A stretch of DNA of 40,195 nucleotides from Candidatus Firestoneibacteriota bacterium (GCA_903891415.1 CAITEH010000011.1:1-40195); one strand, 5' to 3'. Shown: positions 25,221 to 34,298, counted from the first letter of the stretch. Numbers and translations are program-made. Notes: generated by a model from the sequence alone, not told the origin.

Positions 25221-25681
25221 GAACGGCGGCCGGAACCTATATATAAGGGGCGTGTTATATCATGGCTAAGTAAATGACAGCACGCCCTTAATAAAGCAGA
25301 TTAATTTTGCGTGATAAAAAGACCGGCTCTAAGCAAAGATAAAACCCGAAAAGCACGGGAAAATTAATTAGATTACTTATAAAATGTAGCTTAAGAAGGT
25401 AGCGGCAAACAGGAATTGAAGGATATTTGGAAAAAAGGCAGACTTGTGACAGAAGAAGCAGTTATCTGCATAGCTTTGTCCTCTTGCCTGTCCGCCTGTG
25501 GAGGAAGTCGCTTTTGACGAAAGATCTCTGTATTTTAAGTCTGAAAAGCAGGGATGTTTTGCCAAGAGAAAAACGGCTCAACATGACAAGAAAAAATAGA
25601 GGGTGCAACCTGGATCCGAAGAAGTGCTTGTAAAAGCAGATGAAAACAGATGTTTGCTAATAGGAAAGGGAGGATAACGGT
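25221..25681. other. Intergenic region, 461 bp
   Basis: It contains the imperfect inverted repeat at 25245-25290 and otherwise nothing I can assign. Two short open frames on opposite strands between 25377 and 25633 have no ribosome binding site and low-complexity or repeat-like translations, so I do not call them. The region ends in GGGAGGATAACGGT, the ribosome binding site of the next gene. Confidence 0.5.
25245..25290. repeat. Imperfect inverted repeat, 46 bp
   Basis: AAGGGGCGTG (25245-25254) pairs with CACGCCCTT (25281-25289) with one bulged G. The similarity continues inward (TTATATCAT against ATGACAG). It lies 24 bp after the stop of the small exported protein. No T-run follows, so it is either a 3'-end stabilising hairpin or a tiny MITE-like repeat. 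Confidence 0.5.
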
Positions 25682-26158
25682 ATGAAGAAATTATTTGCGG
25701 CGGCGGCCTGTCTGGTATTTGTGTTTTTTGCGGCTGTTTGTTTAGCTCAAACAAATGAAAATAGCGGGGATCAACAGAAGCATAAAGGCCATAAAAAGGA
25801 AGACCTTAAAATGGCGGCAGGTGTCATTGACAGTATAAAACTGCTGGAAGCCGGAACCGGGGAAAAGAGGCCCCAGGCGGGACAGGAAGTTAAGGCCGAG
25901 CCCGTAAAGGATGCGCTGGTCGCGGAAATAGCCTTAAAAACTAAAGATGAAAAAACAATTAATTTTATTATAAAAACCGATACAAAGCTTTTTGGAAAAG
26001 ACAGGGCTGATGCGGTAATAGCGGATTTCAAGCAGGGTGCTGAAGCTACGATAAGATATAAAGAAACTGATGGAAAAATAGAAGCCGTAAGCATGAGAAT
26101 AGGCCTGGGGCAGCCCCGGGACGGTAAAAAGAAACAAAACGGGGAAACTGCAAAATAA
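25682..26158 (+). CDS. Exported OB-like small protein (DUF5666-like)
   Basis: A 158-residue protein with a signal peptide (about 1-22, ending in CLAQ). The mature part opens with a His/Lys-rich stretch (QQKHKGHKKED). It continues with MAAGVIDSIKLL, a 40-residue charged insert, then TINFIIKTDTKLFG, FKQGAEATIRYKETDGKIEAVSM. The strand order (GVIDSI, then a TDTKLF-type middle, then GAEATIRY and KIEAVSM) matches DUF5666-like OB domains and resembles 24888-25220. GGGAGG precedes ATG 25682. The His-rich N-terminus might bind metal, but no defined site is seen. The function is unknown. Confidence 0.6.
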   Translation: MKKLFAAAACLVFVFFAAVCLAQTNENSGDQQKHKGHKKEDLKMAAGVIDSIKLLEAGTGEKRPQAGQEVKAEPVKDALVAEIALKTKDEKTINFIIKTDTKLFGKDRADAVIADFKQGAEATIRYKETDGKIEAVSMRIGLGQPRDGKKKQNGETAK

Positions 26159-26235
26159 ACTTAATTGACACTGTGAATTAACTAAGATTTGCCTGCACCC
26201 GGAAATATTTTATTGGCTTTCAAGTAACAGGACAT

Positions 26236-26311
26236 AGGGCTACCCTGCATTCCCTATCACCCGATTCCGTTTCACCCCTGAGTACAGAATAAGGATCGGA
26301 AGGGTAGCCCT
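26236..26311. repeat. MITE-like element with 11-bp perfect terminal inverted repeats
   Basis: AGGGCTACCCT (26236-26246) and AGGGTAGCCCT (26301-26311) are exact inverses 76 bp apart outer edge to outer edge. The interior is weakly self-complementary (CATTCCCTAT against ATAAGGATCGG), so the whole can fold as one imperfect hairpin. It has no coding capacity and lies in the gap before the glycosyltransferase. It is unrelated in sequence to the element at 10781. Confidence 0.6.
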
Positions 26312-26369
26312 TAAAATTATTGGTACTTTCCCGTCAAACGGCGCAAAAAAAATGGAACTTTTCCCCCTG

Positions 26370-26412
26370 TCCTTCGGTCTTATTTCGCGAGAGGAAAGAA
26401 GGAGACTTTTTT
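26370..26412 (+). terminator. Terminator-like hairpin with T6
   Basis: TCCTTC (26370-26375) pairs with GAAGGA (26398-26403), with a weaker inner stem TCTT/GGA. After GAC comes TTTTTT (26407-26412). It would end transcription from the exported-protein gene or act as an attenuator 40 bp before ATG 26454. Confidence 0.4.
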
Positions 26413-26453
26413 AGAAACAAAAGGGATATTTACCGTAAAAAGGATTTTGAAAA

Positions 26454-27224
26454 ATGGAAAAGATCACTGCGGTAATAATAACTCGCAATGAAGAAAAAAA
26501 TATCACGGATTGCCTGCGGGCGCTGGATTTTGTTGAAGATATAATAGTCGTCGATTGCGGCAGCAGCGACAAAACCGTGCTTTTGGCCAGAGAATATACA
26601 AAAAATATTTTTTTTCACGAGTGGAGCGGGTATGCTGAACAGAAAAATTACGGCATTTCACTGGCCAAAAGCGAATGGATCTTAAGTATTGATGCGGATG
26701 AGCGCGTTACCAAAAAATTAAAAAAAGAGATAATAGAACTGGACTTTACCGCGGAGGGATATTATTTCCCCAGAAAAAACTATTTCTTGGGCAAATGGCT
26801 GAAACACGGCCGCCAATACCCTGATCATCAATTGCGGCTTTTCCGCAGGTCCGCGGGGAAATTCTCGTATGAGTCTAAAGATGTACATGAAACGGTCAAA
26901 CTGCCTCCGGACAAAACGGCAAAGCTTAATAATCCCATGCTGCATTTTTCTTATAATTCCATACCCGGTTATTTTCATAAATATGATTGCTACACCTATC
27001 TCGACGCCAACGGAAGGTTTCGCCGGAATTTTAAACCAAGCCTGTATGGAATATTTATCCGGCCGGTCAACAGATTTATTAAATGGTATCTTATCAAACT
27101 GGGATTTCTGGACGGCCTTAGAGGCCTGCTTTACTATCTTTTTTCGAGTTTTTATATATTCACGGCGGAAAAAAAACTGTTTAAAATGTATCACCGTCAC
27201 AACGATAATAAATTGAAAAATTAA
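26454..27224 (+). CDS. Glycosyltransferase family 2, LPS-core WaaE-like
   Basis: A 256-residue GT-A glycosyltransferase. The N-terminal fold shows TAVIITRNEEKNI (nucleotide-binding strand), IIVVDCGSSDKT, and the metal-binding D80-x-D82 in SIDADERV. The segment FFHEWSGYAEQKNYGI is characteristic of the WaaE/KdtX-like branch that adds glucose to the inner core of lipopolysaccharide. A C-terminal hydrophobic patch (about 205-240) may anchor it to the inner membrane. AAGGA lies about 10 nt before the ATG. It stands alone, with no other LPS genes nearby, so the exact acceptor is unknown. Confidence 0.88.
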   Translation: MEKITAVIITRNEEKNITDCLRALDFVEDIIVVDCGSSDKTVLLAREYTKNIFFHEWSGYAEQKNYGISLAKSEWILSIDADERVTKKLKKEIIELDFTAEGYYFPRKNYFLGKWLKHGRQYPDHQLRLFRRSAGKFSYESKDVHETVKLPPDKTAKLNNPMLHFSYNSIPGYFHKYDCYTYLDANGRFRRNFKPSLYGIFIRPVNRFIKWYLIKLGFLDGLRGLLYYLFSSFYIFTAEKKLFKMYHRHNDNKLKN

Positions 27225-27317
27225 AGTATTCTGTCAGGCCGGTATTTCCTTCCAAGGATAACAGAAAAATTGAAGTTTATCCCCTCTTTGCTTCCTTGCC
27301 CTGCCCGGAAATTATTG

Positions 27318-27332
27318 GTTGTCATTGCTAAC
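27318..27332. promoter_or_regulatory. Operator-like GTTGTCATTGCTAAC of the RND operon
   Basis: It matches 13 of 15 bases of the emr operator at 19143-19157, including the whole right half CATTGCTAAC and a shared TG flank. It overlaps a promoter-like TTGTCA (27319-27324), 18-bp spacer, TAAAAT (27343-27348). Bound repressor would cover the -35 region. The left half is imperfect, so affinity may be lower. Confidence 0.6.
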
Positions 27333-27418
27333 TAATATATGGTAAAATAACCAGGATTGAAAGTTGTCAGGCAGAGTTTGACCGTGGACTCTGTTCAAAG
27401 GAAAAGGTTAAGGACATT

Positions 27419-28768
27419 ATGCTAAGATGCCGTGCAAATAAAAAAGCAGGCTTTGGCCGGGCCCTGAAAATAAATTTCCCGGTGCTGCTGGGCTTCCTGT
27501 CAGGGCTCTTTCTATTGAGCGGAAACGCGCTCTCTAAAGAGCTCTCGTACGAAGATATCCTGAAGACCGCTCTTGCCAATAATCAGGACCTGAAATTCGA
27601 AGAAATGAAAGTTAAAGAAGCTGAAGCTAGATACTGCGTGCAGTTCGGCGTTATACTTCCCCAGGTGGATGCTTTGCTCTCCTACACCCATTACGGGCAG
27701 GATGCGGGAAACGGGTTTGAAACTAAGCCCGGCATAATAGGCTCGAGCGCTGAATTTTATCTTGCCCAGCTTACGCTCAACCAGGTAATATTTAAGGGCG
27801 GTAAAGACCTTGCCCTTATTAACTCTTCTTACTGTGCCTACCTCGCGGAAAAACAAAAACTGGAACAGGTAAAAAGAGACGTTATTTATTCGGCGAAGAA
27901 CGCGTATTTTGAATTTTTAAGAAGCCTGTATTCGCAAAGCATCCAGAAAGAGTTGATACGCCGGCTGCAGGAACAGCTGGGGATCAGCACGTTACTCTAT
28001 GAGAGCGGTAAGATCTCCAACATCGATGTATTGAAATTAAAAACAAAGATCTCTTCCGCAGAAGATTCCTTGATAAGTTTCGATAATCTGGTAAAAATAA
28101 GATCTTTGCTGCTGGGCCAGGTGCTGGGCTTGAAAGAACCCGTAACCATAGAGCTGAAAGATCCGCAAATAAAAGAGGGCCTGAAAATAACGGGGATAAG
28201 CGCTGCGGAACTCATAAATACCAGCCCCAAGGTGAACTACGCGAAATATTATTATGAAAAAGCAAAAGCCGATCTGAGCTCCGCGCTCGGGGATGAATAT
28301 CCCTCGCTTTCGCTGACCGCTAATTTTAATTCTGCGGACAATAAATTATTTCCGGTGAACACCAATTATTATATCGGCCTGAATCTGAGTTTTCCCGTTT
28401 TTCACGGCGGAAGTATTGACGCGGCAGGTACCGCGGCAGAAGCCGTTATGCGCGAAAACGAGATAAATTATATCCAGGCCCAGGTAAATATTTCCATTGA
28501 TTATCAATCCGCGGAAGCAACTTTCGTTAACAAGTCTTCCCTGCTGAAAACAAGCAAAAAAACCCTTGACCTGGCGCGGGAAACCTTGACCGCTACCGAA
28601 CTGAGTTATAACACCGGAAAATTGAGCGCCATGGACCTTATCGATTCGGGAAATGTCTGGTTTAACGCGAAACTCAATTATTATTACAATATTTTTGATT
28701 GCCTGATCGCGGAAGCCGCGGTAAGGAATATTTATCCGGATGCTTTTGGAGGGGAGAATAAAAAATGA
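27419..28768 (+). CDS. TolC-family outer-membrane channel (RND operon)
   Basis: A 449-residue outer-membrane efflux protein. A long basic N-region precedes the signal-peptide core (about 18-38), ending near NALSK. LSYEDILKTALANNQDLKFEE opens the first helical repeat, with QLTLNQVIFKGGKDLALINSSY as its strand. The second has YIGLNLSFPVFHGGSIDAAGTAAE and LTATELSYNTGKLSAMDLIDS, the typical last hairpin. It overlaps the adaptor gene by 4 bp (ATGA), so it is translationally coupled. It would be the outlet for the RND pump. The start could be later than ATG 27419 because the N-region is unusually long. Confidence 0.9.
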   Translation: MLRCRANKKAGFGRALKINFPVLLGFLSGLFLLSGNALSKELSYEDILKTALANNQDLKFEEMKVKEAEARYCVQFGVILPQVDALLSYTHYGQDAGNGFETKPGIIGSSAEFYLAQLTLNQVIFKGGKDLALINSSYCAYLAEKQKLEQVKRDVIYSAKNAYFEFLRSLYSQSIQKELIRRLQEQLGISTLLYESGKISNIDVLKLKTKISSAEDSLISFDNLVKIRSLLLGQVLGLKEPVTIELKDPQIKEGLKITGISAAELINTSPKVNYAKYYYEKAKADLSSALGDEYPSLSLTANFNSADNKLFPVNTNYYIGLNLSFPVFHGGSIDAAGTAAEAVMRENEINYIQAQVNISIDYQSAEATFVNKSSLLKTSKKTLDLARETLTATELSYNTGKLSAMDLIDSGNVWFNAKLNYYYNIFDCLIAEAAVRNIYPDAFGGENKK

Positions 28769-29802
28769 AAAAAGTTTTATTAGCGGCCTTATGCCTGGCC
28801 GTGTTTTTTGGCTGCGGTAAAAGGACCATTCCCAAGGAGAAATTATTTCCGGTAAGAGTATTGAAAATTAAACAGGGCAATATTGCCTCGGTCATTACGC
28901 TCGCGGGAAGCGTTGATTCAAAGGTACACAGCCTGATCAACTCCCAGGTTTCCGGTACGGTGGTTAACCTAAACGTTAAGGAAGGGGACAGTGTAAGCGC
29001 CGGCCAGATCCTGGCAAGTATCATGCCTCATGACCAGCAGGATATGATCGGACAGGCGCAGGCAAATCTGGAAAATATCAAAAGAGAACCGGCAGGCAAA
29101 AATGAAAATAAGAAACTTAAGGAAACCAGATTAAATGAAGCCGTAGAACAGCTGGAAGCCGCCAGAAAGCTCTATAAACCGGTGCCGGTAGTAAGTCCGA
29201 TATACGGCACGGTACTTTCGAAAACCATAGAGGCCGGAAATAATGTCTCTTTGAATCAAACAATTCTTGAGGTCGCGAACCTGAGCCAATTGATCGTCAG
29301 GTCCGCGGTTTTTGAAACCTATATCTCAAGGATCCGGCTCGGACAAAAAATACCCGTCATTATACACGCATTAAAAGATGAGATCTTTACCGGCACGCTG
29401 AGCGTAATTAATCCCGGGCTTTCCCTCGACAGCCGGACCGCGAATATAGAGATCTCGCTTCCGGGCAGCGCCAAAGTAAAACCCGGTATGACCGCGGTCG
29501 CAAAGTTGGAACTTGATTCAAAAACTGATACCGTGAAAATACCGGCAGATGCCGTTGTCGTGACCGCTGACGGGTCCAAGATAATTTTCATCTGTAAAGA
29601 CGGGGTGGTGAAACAGGTAAAGATCGCCACGGGCATAGAATCAGAAAGTGAAATAGAGGTTACGGCCGGGGTCGTTGAAGGAGACCTCCTTGTGGTTTTG
29701 GGGCAGGATGTCCTGCAGGACGGCCAGAAGGTCAGGATCCTTGAAGACAACAAACCGGCGGAAAAAACTGAAAAAGCTGAAAAAAAGGTAGAGACCAAAT
29801 GA
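28765..29802 (+). CDS. RND periplasmic adaptor lipoprotein
   Basis: A 345-residue membrane-fusion protein. The signal peptide ends in FFGC (Cys at residue 17), so it is probably an inner-membrane-anchored lipoprotein like AcrA. ITLAGSVDSKVHSLINSQVSGTVVNLNVKEGDSVSAGQIL is split here across two halves of the lipoyl domain (about 45-85 and 130-165). A short hairpin, a beta-barrel (VRSAVFETYISRIRLGQKIPV) and a membrane-proximal domain (VPADAVV-like, KQVKIATGIESESEIEVTAG) follow. The short hairpin is typical of HAE1/MdtA-like and CusB-like adaptors. It is coupled at both ends by ATGA overlaps to the channel and pump genes. Confidence 0.92.
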   Translation: MKKVLLAALCLAVFFGCGKRTIPKEKLFPVRVLKIKQGNIASVITLAGSVDSKVHSLINSQVSGTVVNLNVKEGDSVSAGQILASIMPHDQQDMIGQAQANLENIKREPAGKNENKKLKETRLNEAVEQLEAARKLYKPVPVVSPIYGTVLSKTIEAGNNVSLNQTILEVANLSQLIVRSAVFETYISRIRLGQKIPVIIHALKDEIFTGTLSVINPGLSLDSRTANIEISLPGSAKVKPGMTAVAKLELDSKTDTVKIPADAVVVTADGSKIIFICKDGVVKQVKIATGIESESEIEVTAGVVEGDLLVVLGQDVLQDGQKVRILEDNKPAEKTEKAEKKVETK

Positions 29803-32800
29803 GCCTTTCAAAAATAGCCGTTAGCAAACCTGTCGCCATAGCTGTTTTGATGCTTTCAGCCGTTGTTCTGGGGATCTTCGGCTTTCAGCAGATGAAAGTC
29901 AGCCTGCTGCCGGAGATTGTTTATCCCGTAATTAACGTAAATATCACCTGGAGCGGCGCCAGCCCGGAAGATATAGAAGATAATATCGCCGAAGTCCTGG
30001 AACCCAAGATCTCCACCATTGATAATCTGGATTATATTACGTCAACGTCCGGGGACGGAATTTATACTCTCTCCGTGTATTTTAATTATTCCACTAATAT
30101 TGACGCGGCTTTTCAGGATGTCCTCGCCATGATCTCCCAGGTCCAAAGAGGCCTGCCTAAAGATGCCGATGCCCCGATCGTAAGAAAAGCCGACCCGTCC
30201 CAGATGCCCATAGTGCAGATGATGGTTTCCTCGGAGAACATGAACCTTGTGAAACTGCGGATCTGGGCGGTTAACTTCCTGCAGAAGCAATTTACCGCCG
30301 TGGAAGGAACGGCAGGCGTGGATGTTTCTGGCGGCAAGATCCGGGAAATAATGATAAATATCAAACCGGATAAAATGCAGCTGCTGAATATCACCCTGGA
30401 GTCCCTGGCGCAAAAGCTGAATGACGAGAATGTCGAAATAAGCGCGGGCCGGGTAACGGCCGGCAGAAAAGATTTTGTGGTCAGGACGAAAGGCAGGTTC
30501 ACCAATATAGCCCAGATCCAGGGCCTTGTTATCAGTTCCGATAAGAACGGAAAAAATATATATCTAAAAGATGTCGCGGATGTTGTTGACGGTAACTCCA
30601 GGCAGAAAGTAATAACAAGGTTTAACGGGAAAGAATGCGTGCAGCTAGCCGTCTATAAACAACAGTACGCGAACACCGTTGAAGTGGAAGAAGGCTTGAA
30701 AAATAAAATGGAGCAGTTGAAGGACGCTCTTCCAAGAGATATCAAGATGGCGTTCTCTTACAACCAGGCGGATTATATTAAATCGGCTAACGCCGGAGTA
30801 AGGGACGCGGCTTTTCTGGCGGCCCTGCTGGTAACCATTGTTATCTGGTTCTTCCTGACCAGCTGGCGGCGCGTTCTTATAGTTGTGACCGCGATGCCGC
30901 TTTCTATCCTGATGACCTTCTTTGTAATGTCGCTTCTGGGCTTTTCCATAAATATCTTTTCCCTGGGCGGCTTGATCCTGGCCATAACCATTGTTTTGGA
31001 TGACGCGGTGGTCGTGCTTGAAAATATTACGCGGCTGCAGGAGGAAAGAAATCCTGACGCGGTCGTTCAGGGTACCGATGAAGTCGGGCCGGCCCTTACT
31101 TTTGTTACTTTGACTTTCATGGCTCTCTTTGTCCCGTTCTTATTCGTGCCCGGCATGGTCTCCCTATTATTCCACGAATTGATAATAATCATCGCGGTCG
31201 CGATCGGAAGCTCAAGAATAGTCTCCCTGACCGTAACTCCCATGATAACCCATCTGCTGACAAAGGATCATCATGAGAAAGAACCGGAAAATACCTTGAG
31301 TAAACGCATGATGGATTGGATAGGAAAGCATTACAAAACCAGCCTTAATTTTACATTGAACCATAAAGCGTATGTTATTGTCAGTACGGCAGTTCTTTTC
31401 GTTGCCGGTATCTGGTTCATTAACTCTCTGGGCTCAGAACTTCTTCCTTTGACCGATGACGGGCAGATCCTGATCTCTGTTAACGCCCCGGTCGGAACGG
31501 CCTTGAACGAAACGCAAAAAATAATTATGAACGTGGAAGAGACCCTGGGCAAGCTGCCTTATATAGAAAATAATTTTTCGACCGTCGGCGGCAGGGTTTA
31601 CGGCGGAACTACTTTTGAATTTCCGGAGCAGGGTACAGTAGTTATCCAATTAGTGCCAAAAAAAGACAGGAAAGTGACGACCGATGAATGGGTGGCCAAA
31701 TACAGCCAGCAGATAGAGCAGGAAACCGTTTATCCGGGCGTAAAAGTGTTCATTATGCACCGTAAAATGAGAGGGATCCGGTTTACGGGAAATAACGACG
31801 TGGAAATACAACTGAGAGCTCCCAAGACCGTTGAAATATCTGAATTGGCGGATCAGGCCGGCCGTATAATGGAAAAGATCAGGGGTGTAAAAGGCCTGGG
31901 CATGGCAAACCTGTCCATGAATATTACAAAACCGGAATATCAGCTGACCCTGAACAGGGGTTTGATCTCCGATCTGGGCCTTAAGACCAGCCAGATCGCG
32001 AATAATCTTAAAGCTTTTATTGACGGTAATCAGGTCGCGTACTATAAAGACAAGGGTTTTTATTATTATATTACCCTGATAGTGAACAGGAAAGATTTTA
32101 ATGATATTGAAGATATCCGGAATATTCCGCTCTTAACCGCCAAGGGCCTGCCCATATATGTCAGAAATGTCGCTAATGTGGAACAAAAAGTCGGCCCGAT
32201 GCAGATAGACAGGATAGAGCAAATGCGTATCCTGTCCGTAGTGGCTAACGTAAGAGGCCGGCCTGTCGGAGACGTGAATAAAGACATCATGGCAAAACTT
32301 GCCGATCTGGATATTCCGCCCGGCTGGGTATTACATTACGGCGGGGCCGCCGAAGATATAAAAAGAAATTTTGGGAGCATGTATATCATCCTTGCCCTTT
32401 CCTTATTCCTGGCGTATGTGATCCTGGCTATCCAATTTGAATCTTTTATCTGGCCGTTCATCATCCTGCTCCGGGTGCCGCTGTCTTTGATCGGCATCTC
32501 GGTTGCCATGTATCTGGCCCATGCTTCCATAGGGATAACCGTAATGATCGGCTTTATTATTCTGGCCGGTATTGAGATCGTTCACGGGGTTATTTTGATA
32601 ACCTTCATCCAGCAGCTTATGAATAAAGGCATGTCTATCAGGGACGCGGTAGTCAACGGCGCGTTGCTCCGGCTCCGGCCCATACTAATGACGATGTGTG
32701 TCGGGGTGCTGGGTTTGATCCCCCTGGCTTTTGGGCTCGGGGACGGCACGGAAATGCTCAAACCCATGGCGATAGGGGTAATCGGCGGCTTGATATTTTC

Positions 32801-32882
32801 CATGTACCTGACCTTCTATTTTGTTCCTTCAGTTTTTGTCTTCGTGGCAGCCAGGCAGGAAAAAAATAAGGCCGCGGCTTAG
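29799..32882 (+). CDS. RND efflux pump, HAE1/AcrB-like
   Basis: A 1027-residue RND permease of normal length. The N-terminus (KPVAIAVLMLSAVVLGIFGFQQMKVSLLPEI) and YPVINVNITWSGASPEDIE are family signatures. Membrane helix 4 has the proton-relay pair D401-D402 in IVLDDAVVVLEN. In helix 10 the position of the AcrB lysine K940 is H929 (IEIVHGVILITF), so the relay differs from AcrB. Two large periplasmic loops and 12 helices are present. It exports drugs or other amphiphiles through the adaptor and channel encoded just upstream, all coupled by ATGA overlaps. Its substrate is not evident, and CusA-type metal-relay methionines were not recognised. Confidence 0.93.
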   Translation: MSLSKIAVSKPVAIAVLMLSAVVLGIFGFQQMKVSLLPEIVYPVINVNITWSGASPEDIEDNIAEVLEPKISTIDNLDYITSTSGDGIYTLSVYFNYSTNIDAAFQDVLAMISQVQRGLPKDADAPIVRKADPSQMPIVQMMVSSENMNLVKLRIWAVNFLQKQFTAVEGTAGVDVSGGKIREIMINIKPDKMQLLNITLESLAQKLNDENVEISAGRVTAGRKDFVVRTKGRFTNIAQIQGLVISSDKNGKNIYLKDVADVVDGNSRQKVITRFNGKECVQLAVYKQQYANTVEVEEGLKNKMEQLKDALPRDIKMAFSYNQADYIKSANAGVRDAAFLAALLVTIVIWFFLTSWRRVLIVVTAMPLSILMTFFVMSLLGFSINIFSLGGLILAITIVLDDAVVVLENITRLQEERNPDAVVQGTDEVGPALTFVTLTFMALFVPFLFVPGMVSLLFHELIIIIAVAIGSSRIVSLTVTPMITHLLTKDHHEKEPENTLSKRMMDWIGKHYKTSLNFTLNHKAYVIVSTAVLFVAGIWFINSLGSELLPLTDDGQILISVNAPVGTALNETQKIIMNVEETLGKLPYIENNFSTVGGRVYGGTTFEFPEQGTVVIQLVPKKDRKVTTDEWVAKYSQQIEQETVYPGVKVFIMHRKMRGIRFTGNNDVEIQLRAPKTVEISELADQAGRIMEKIRGVKGLGMANLSMNITKPEYQLTLNRGLISDLGLKTSQIANNLKAFIDGNQVAYYKDKGFYYYITLIVNRKDFNDIEDIRNIPLLTAKGLPIYVRNVANVEQKVGPMQIDRIEQMRILSVVANVRGRPVGDVNKDIMAKLADLDIPPGWVLHYGGAAEDIKRNFGSMYIILALSLFLAYVILAIQFESFIWPFIILLRVPLSLIGISVAMYLAHASIGITVMIGFIILAGIEIVHGVILITFIQQLMNKGMSIRDAVVNGALLRLRPILMTMCVGVLGLIPLAFGLGDGTEMLKPMAIGVIGGLIFSMYLTFYFVPSVFVFVAARQEKNKAAA

Positions 32883-32933
32883 TTGAACTTGCTTCAACGA
32901 GCTATGGACATTACAAGAAAAGGAGGAAAAACA

Positions 32934-34193
32934 ATGAAAAAAGCATTATTAATAATGATATTATTAGGTCTTTGCATGTTTTCTTACGGAGAAGAAAAAG
33001 CGGCCGGCCGGCTCCTGCTCAAGGAAGGCGCGAAGCTTGCTGTTGTCGGGGATTCCATTACCGAACAAAAGAAATACACGAGTTACATTGAAATGTATCT
33101 GACTGTCTGCAGGCCTGATTTGAAAGTAAAACAATTTCAATTCGGGTGGAGCGGGGAACGTATCAACGGCTTTTCAGGCAGAATGGAAAATGACCTGCAG
33201 CTCTTTAAGCCGGATGTCGTTACTCTTTGTTACGGGATGAATGACGCGGAATACAAAGCGTACAGCGTTTCCACGGGAAAGTTTTACGAAAGAACCATGA
33301 ATTCTGTGGTGAAAAAATTAAAAAACGCGGGGACACTTGTTATTGTTGGTTCTCCGGGGGCTGTTGACACCAAGTGCTGGAAAGGAAAGGCCGGCCCGGA
33401 AGTTTATAATGAAACCTTGAAACAATTTTCCGGTCTGGCAGGGAAAGTTGCCGCGGAAAATGAAGTTCCGTTCGCCGATATCCACGGGCCCATGATGGAA
33501 GCCATGCAGAAGGCAAAAAAAGAGCTGGGAGAGGATTATGATGTCTGCGGAAAGGACGGAGTGCATCCTTCAGCCAACGGCCATTTGATAATGGCGCAGG
33601 CCTTTTTGAAAGCAATGGGTTTTGACGGGGAGATAGGGACGATAACCCTGGATATGCAAGGGCCCTCTGCCGCGACAGCCGGGCACAAGGTAGTTTCTTT
33701 TTCCGGAGGCAAAGCGGAAATAGAAAGCAGCAGGTATCCATTCTGTTTTTACGGGGACGGGAGATCTTCTGCCTCTGATAAAAGTATTCTGCCTTTTATT
33801 TCTTTCAACCGCGAGCTGAACCGTTTTATCCTGATAGTTAAGAATCTTGAAAAATCTGAAGCCAAGGTGGAATGGGGAGACGTTACAAAAGCTTTTAAGC
33901 GCGAACAGCTGGAGCGGGGTATTAACCTGGCGGAAGAGTTTCCGGAAAATCCCTTTTCGGGCCCTTTCAGGATCATACGGGAGGAGATCATTAAAAAAGA
34001 AGTTTATGAAACCGAAATAATAAAAAAATACATAACCGGTATTCCTAAAATGCTGGCCGATCCGGAACAGGCAAAAAACAAAGATGAAATAACAGCGAAG
34101 CGGGCGGCGCTCTGGACCGAGTGGGAGAAAAAGCAAAGCAGTATTCCCGCGCTCGTTGTTCCCGTAAAACATATCATAAGTATTACGAACTAA
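32934..34193 (+). CDS. Exported SGNH/GDSL hydrolase
   Basis: A 419-residue exported esterase-type protein. ATG 32934 is chosen over a TTG at 32883 because AAAGGAGG lies just upstream and it begins a signal peptide (about 1-19). Block I is VVGDSITEQ (nucleophile S41), block III CYGMNDAE, and block V DGVHPSANGH, giving the Ser-Asp-His set. A C-terminal 180-residue extension has no motif I recognise. Such enzymes remove acetyl or other esters from polysaccharides or lipids. A GTTGAA/TTCAAC inverted repeat sits between the RND stop and this start. It may be read from the RND transcript or its own promoter. Confidence 0.82.
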   Translation: MKKALLIMILLGLCMFSYGEEKAAGRLLLKEGAKLAVVGDSITEQKKYTSYIEMYLTVCRPDLKVKQFQFGWSGERINGFSGRMENDLQLFKPDVVTLCYGMNDAEYKAYSVSTGKFYERTMNSVVKKLKNAGTLVIVGSPGAVDTKCWKGKAGPEVYNETLKQFSGLAGKVAAENEVPFADIHGPMMEAMQKAKKELGEDYDVCGKDGVHPSANGHLIMAQAFLKAMGFDGEIGTITLDMQGPSAATAGHKVVSFSGGKAEIESSRYPFCFYGDGRSSASDKSILPFISFNRELNRFILIVKNLEKSEAKVEWGDVTKAFKREQLERGINLAEEFPENPFSGPFRIIREEIIKKEVYETEIIKKYITGIPKMLADPEQAKNKDEITAKRAALWTEWEKKQSSIPALVVPVKHIISITN

Positions 34194-34210
34194 AATAAGT
34201 TCACCGGCAG

Positions 34211-34239
34211 AGCTCTTTGGCCCCTCCGGCCGGAGAGCT
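34211..34239 (+). terminator. Hairpin after the SGNH gene
   Basis: AGCTCTTTGGCC (34211-34222) and GGCCGGAGAGCT (34228-34239) form a 12-bp stem with two G-U pairs and a CCTCC loop. The following bases are not T-rich, so termination may need Rho or the hairpin may protect the 3' end. Confidence 0.45.
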
Positions 34240-34298
34240 TACCGCCTCTCCTTGAATTAGCTTCAAAATCCGCTGGTTTTTGCAAAAAGTAAACCTCT

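Noticed and set aside
25377-25633. Two short overlapping frames on opposite strands
   Set aside because: Neither has a ribosome binding site or domain, and the translations look like repeat-derived sequence.
26165-26193. TTGACA at 26165 as a promoter
   Set aside because: No acceptable -10 lies 16-18 bp downstream.
33570-34172. 200-codon open frame on the minus strand
   Set aside because: It is antisense to the SGNH hydrolase, with low-complexity translation and no start signal.
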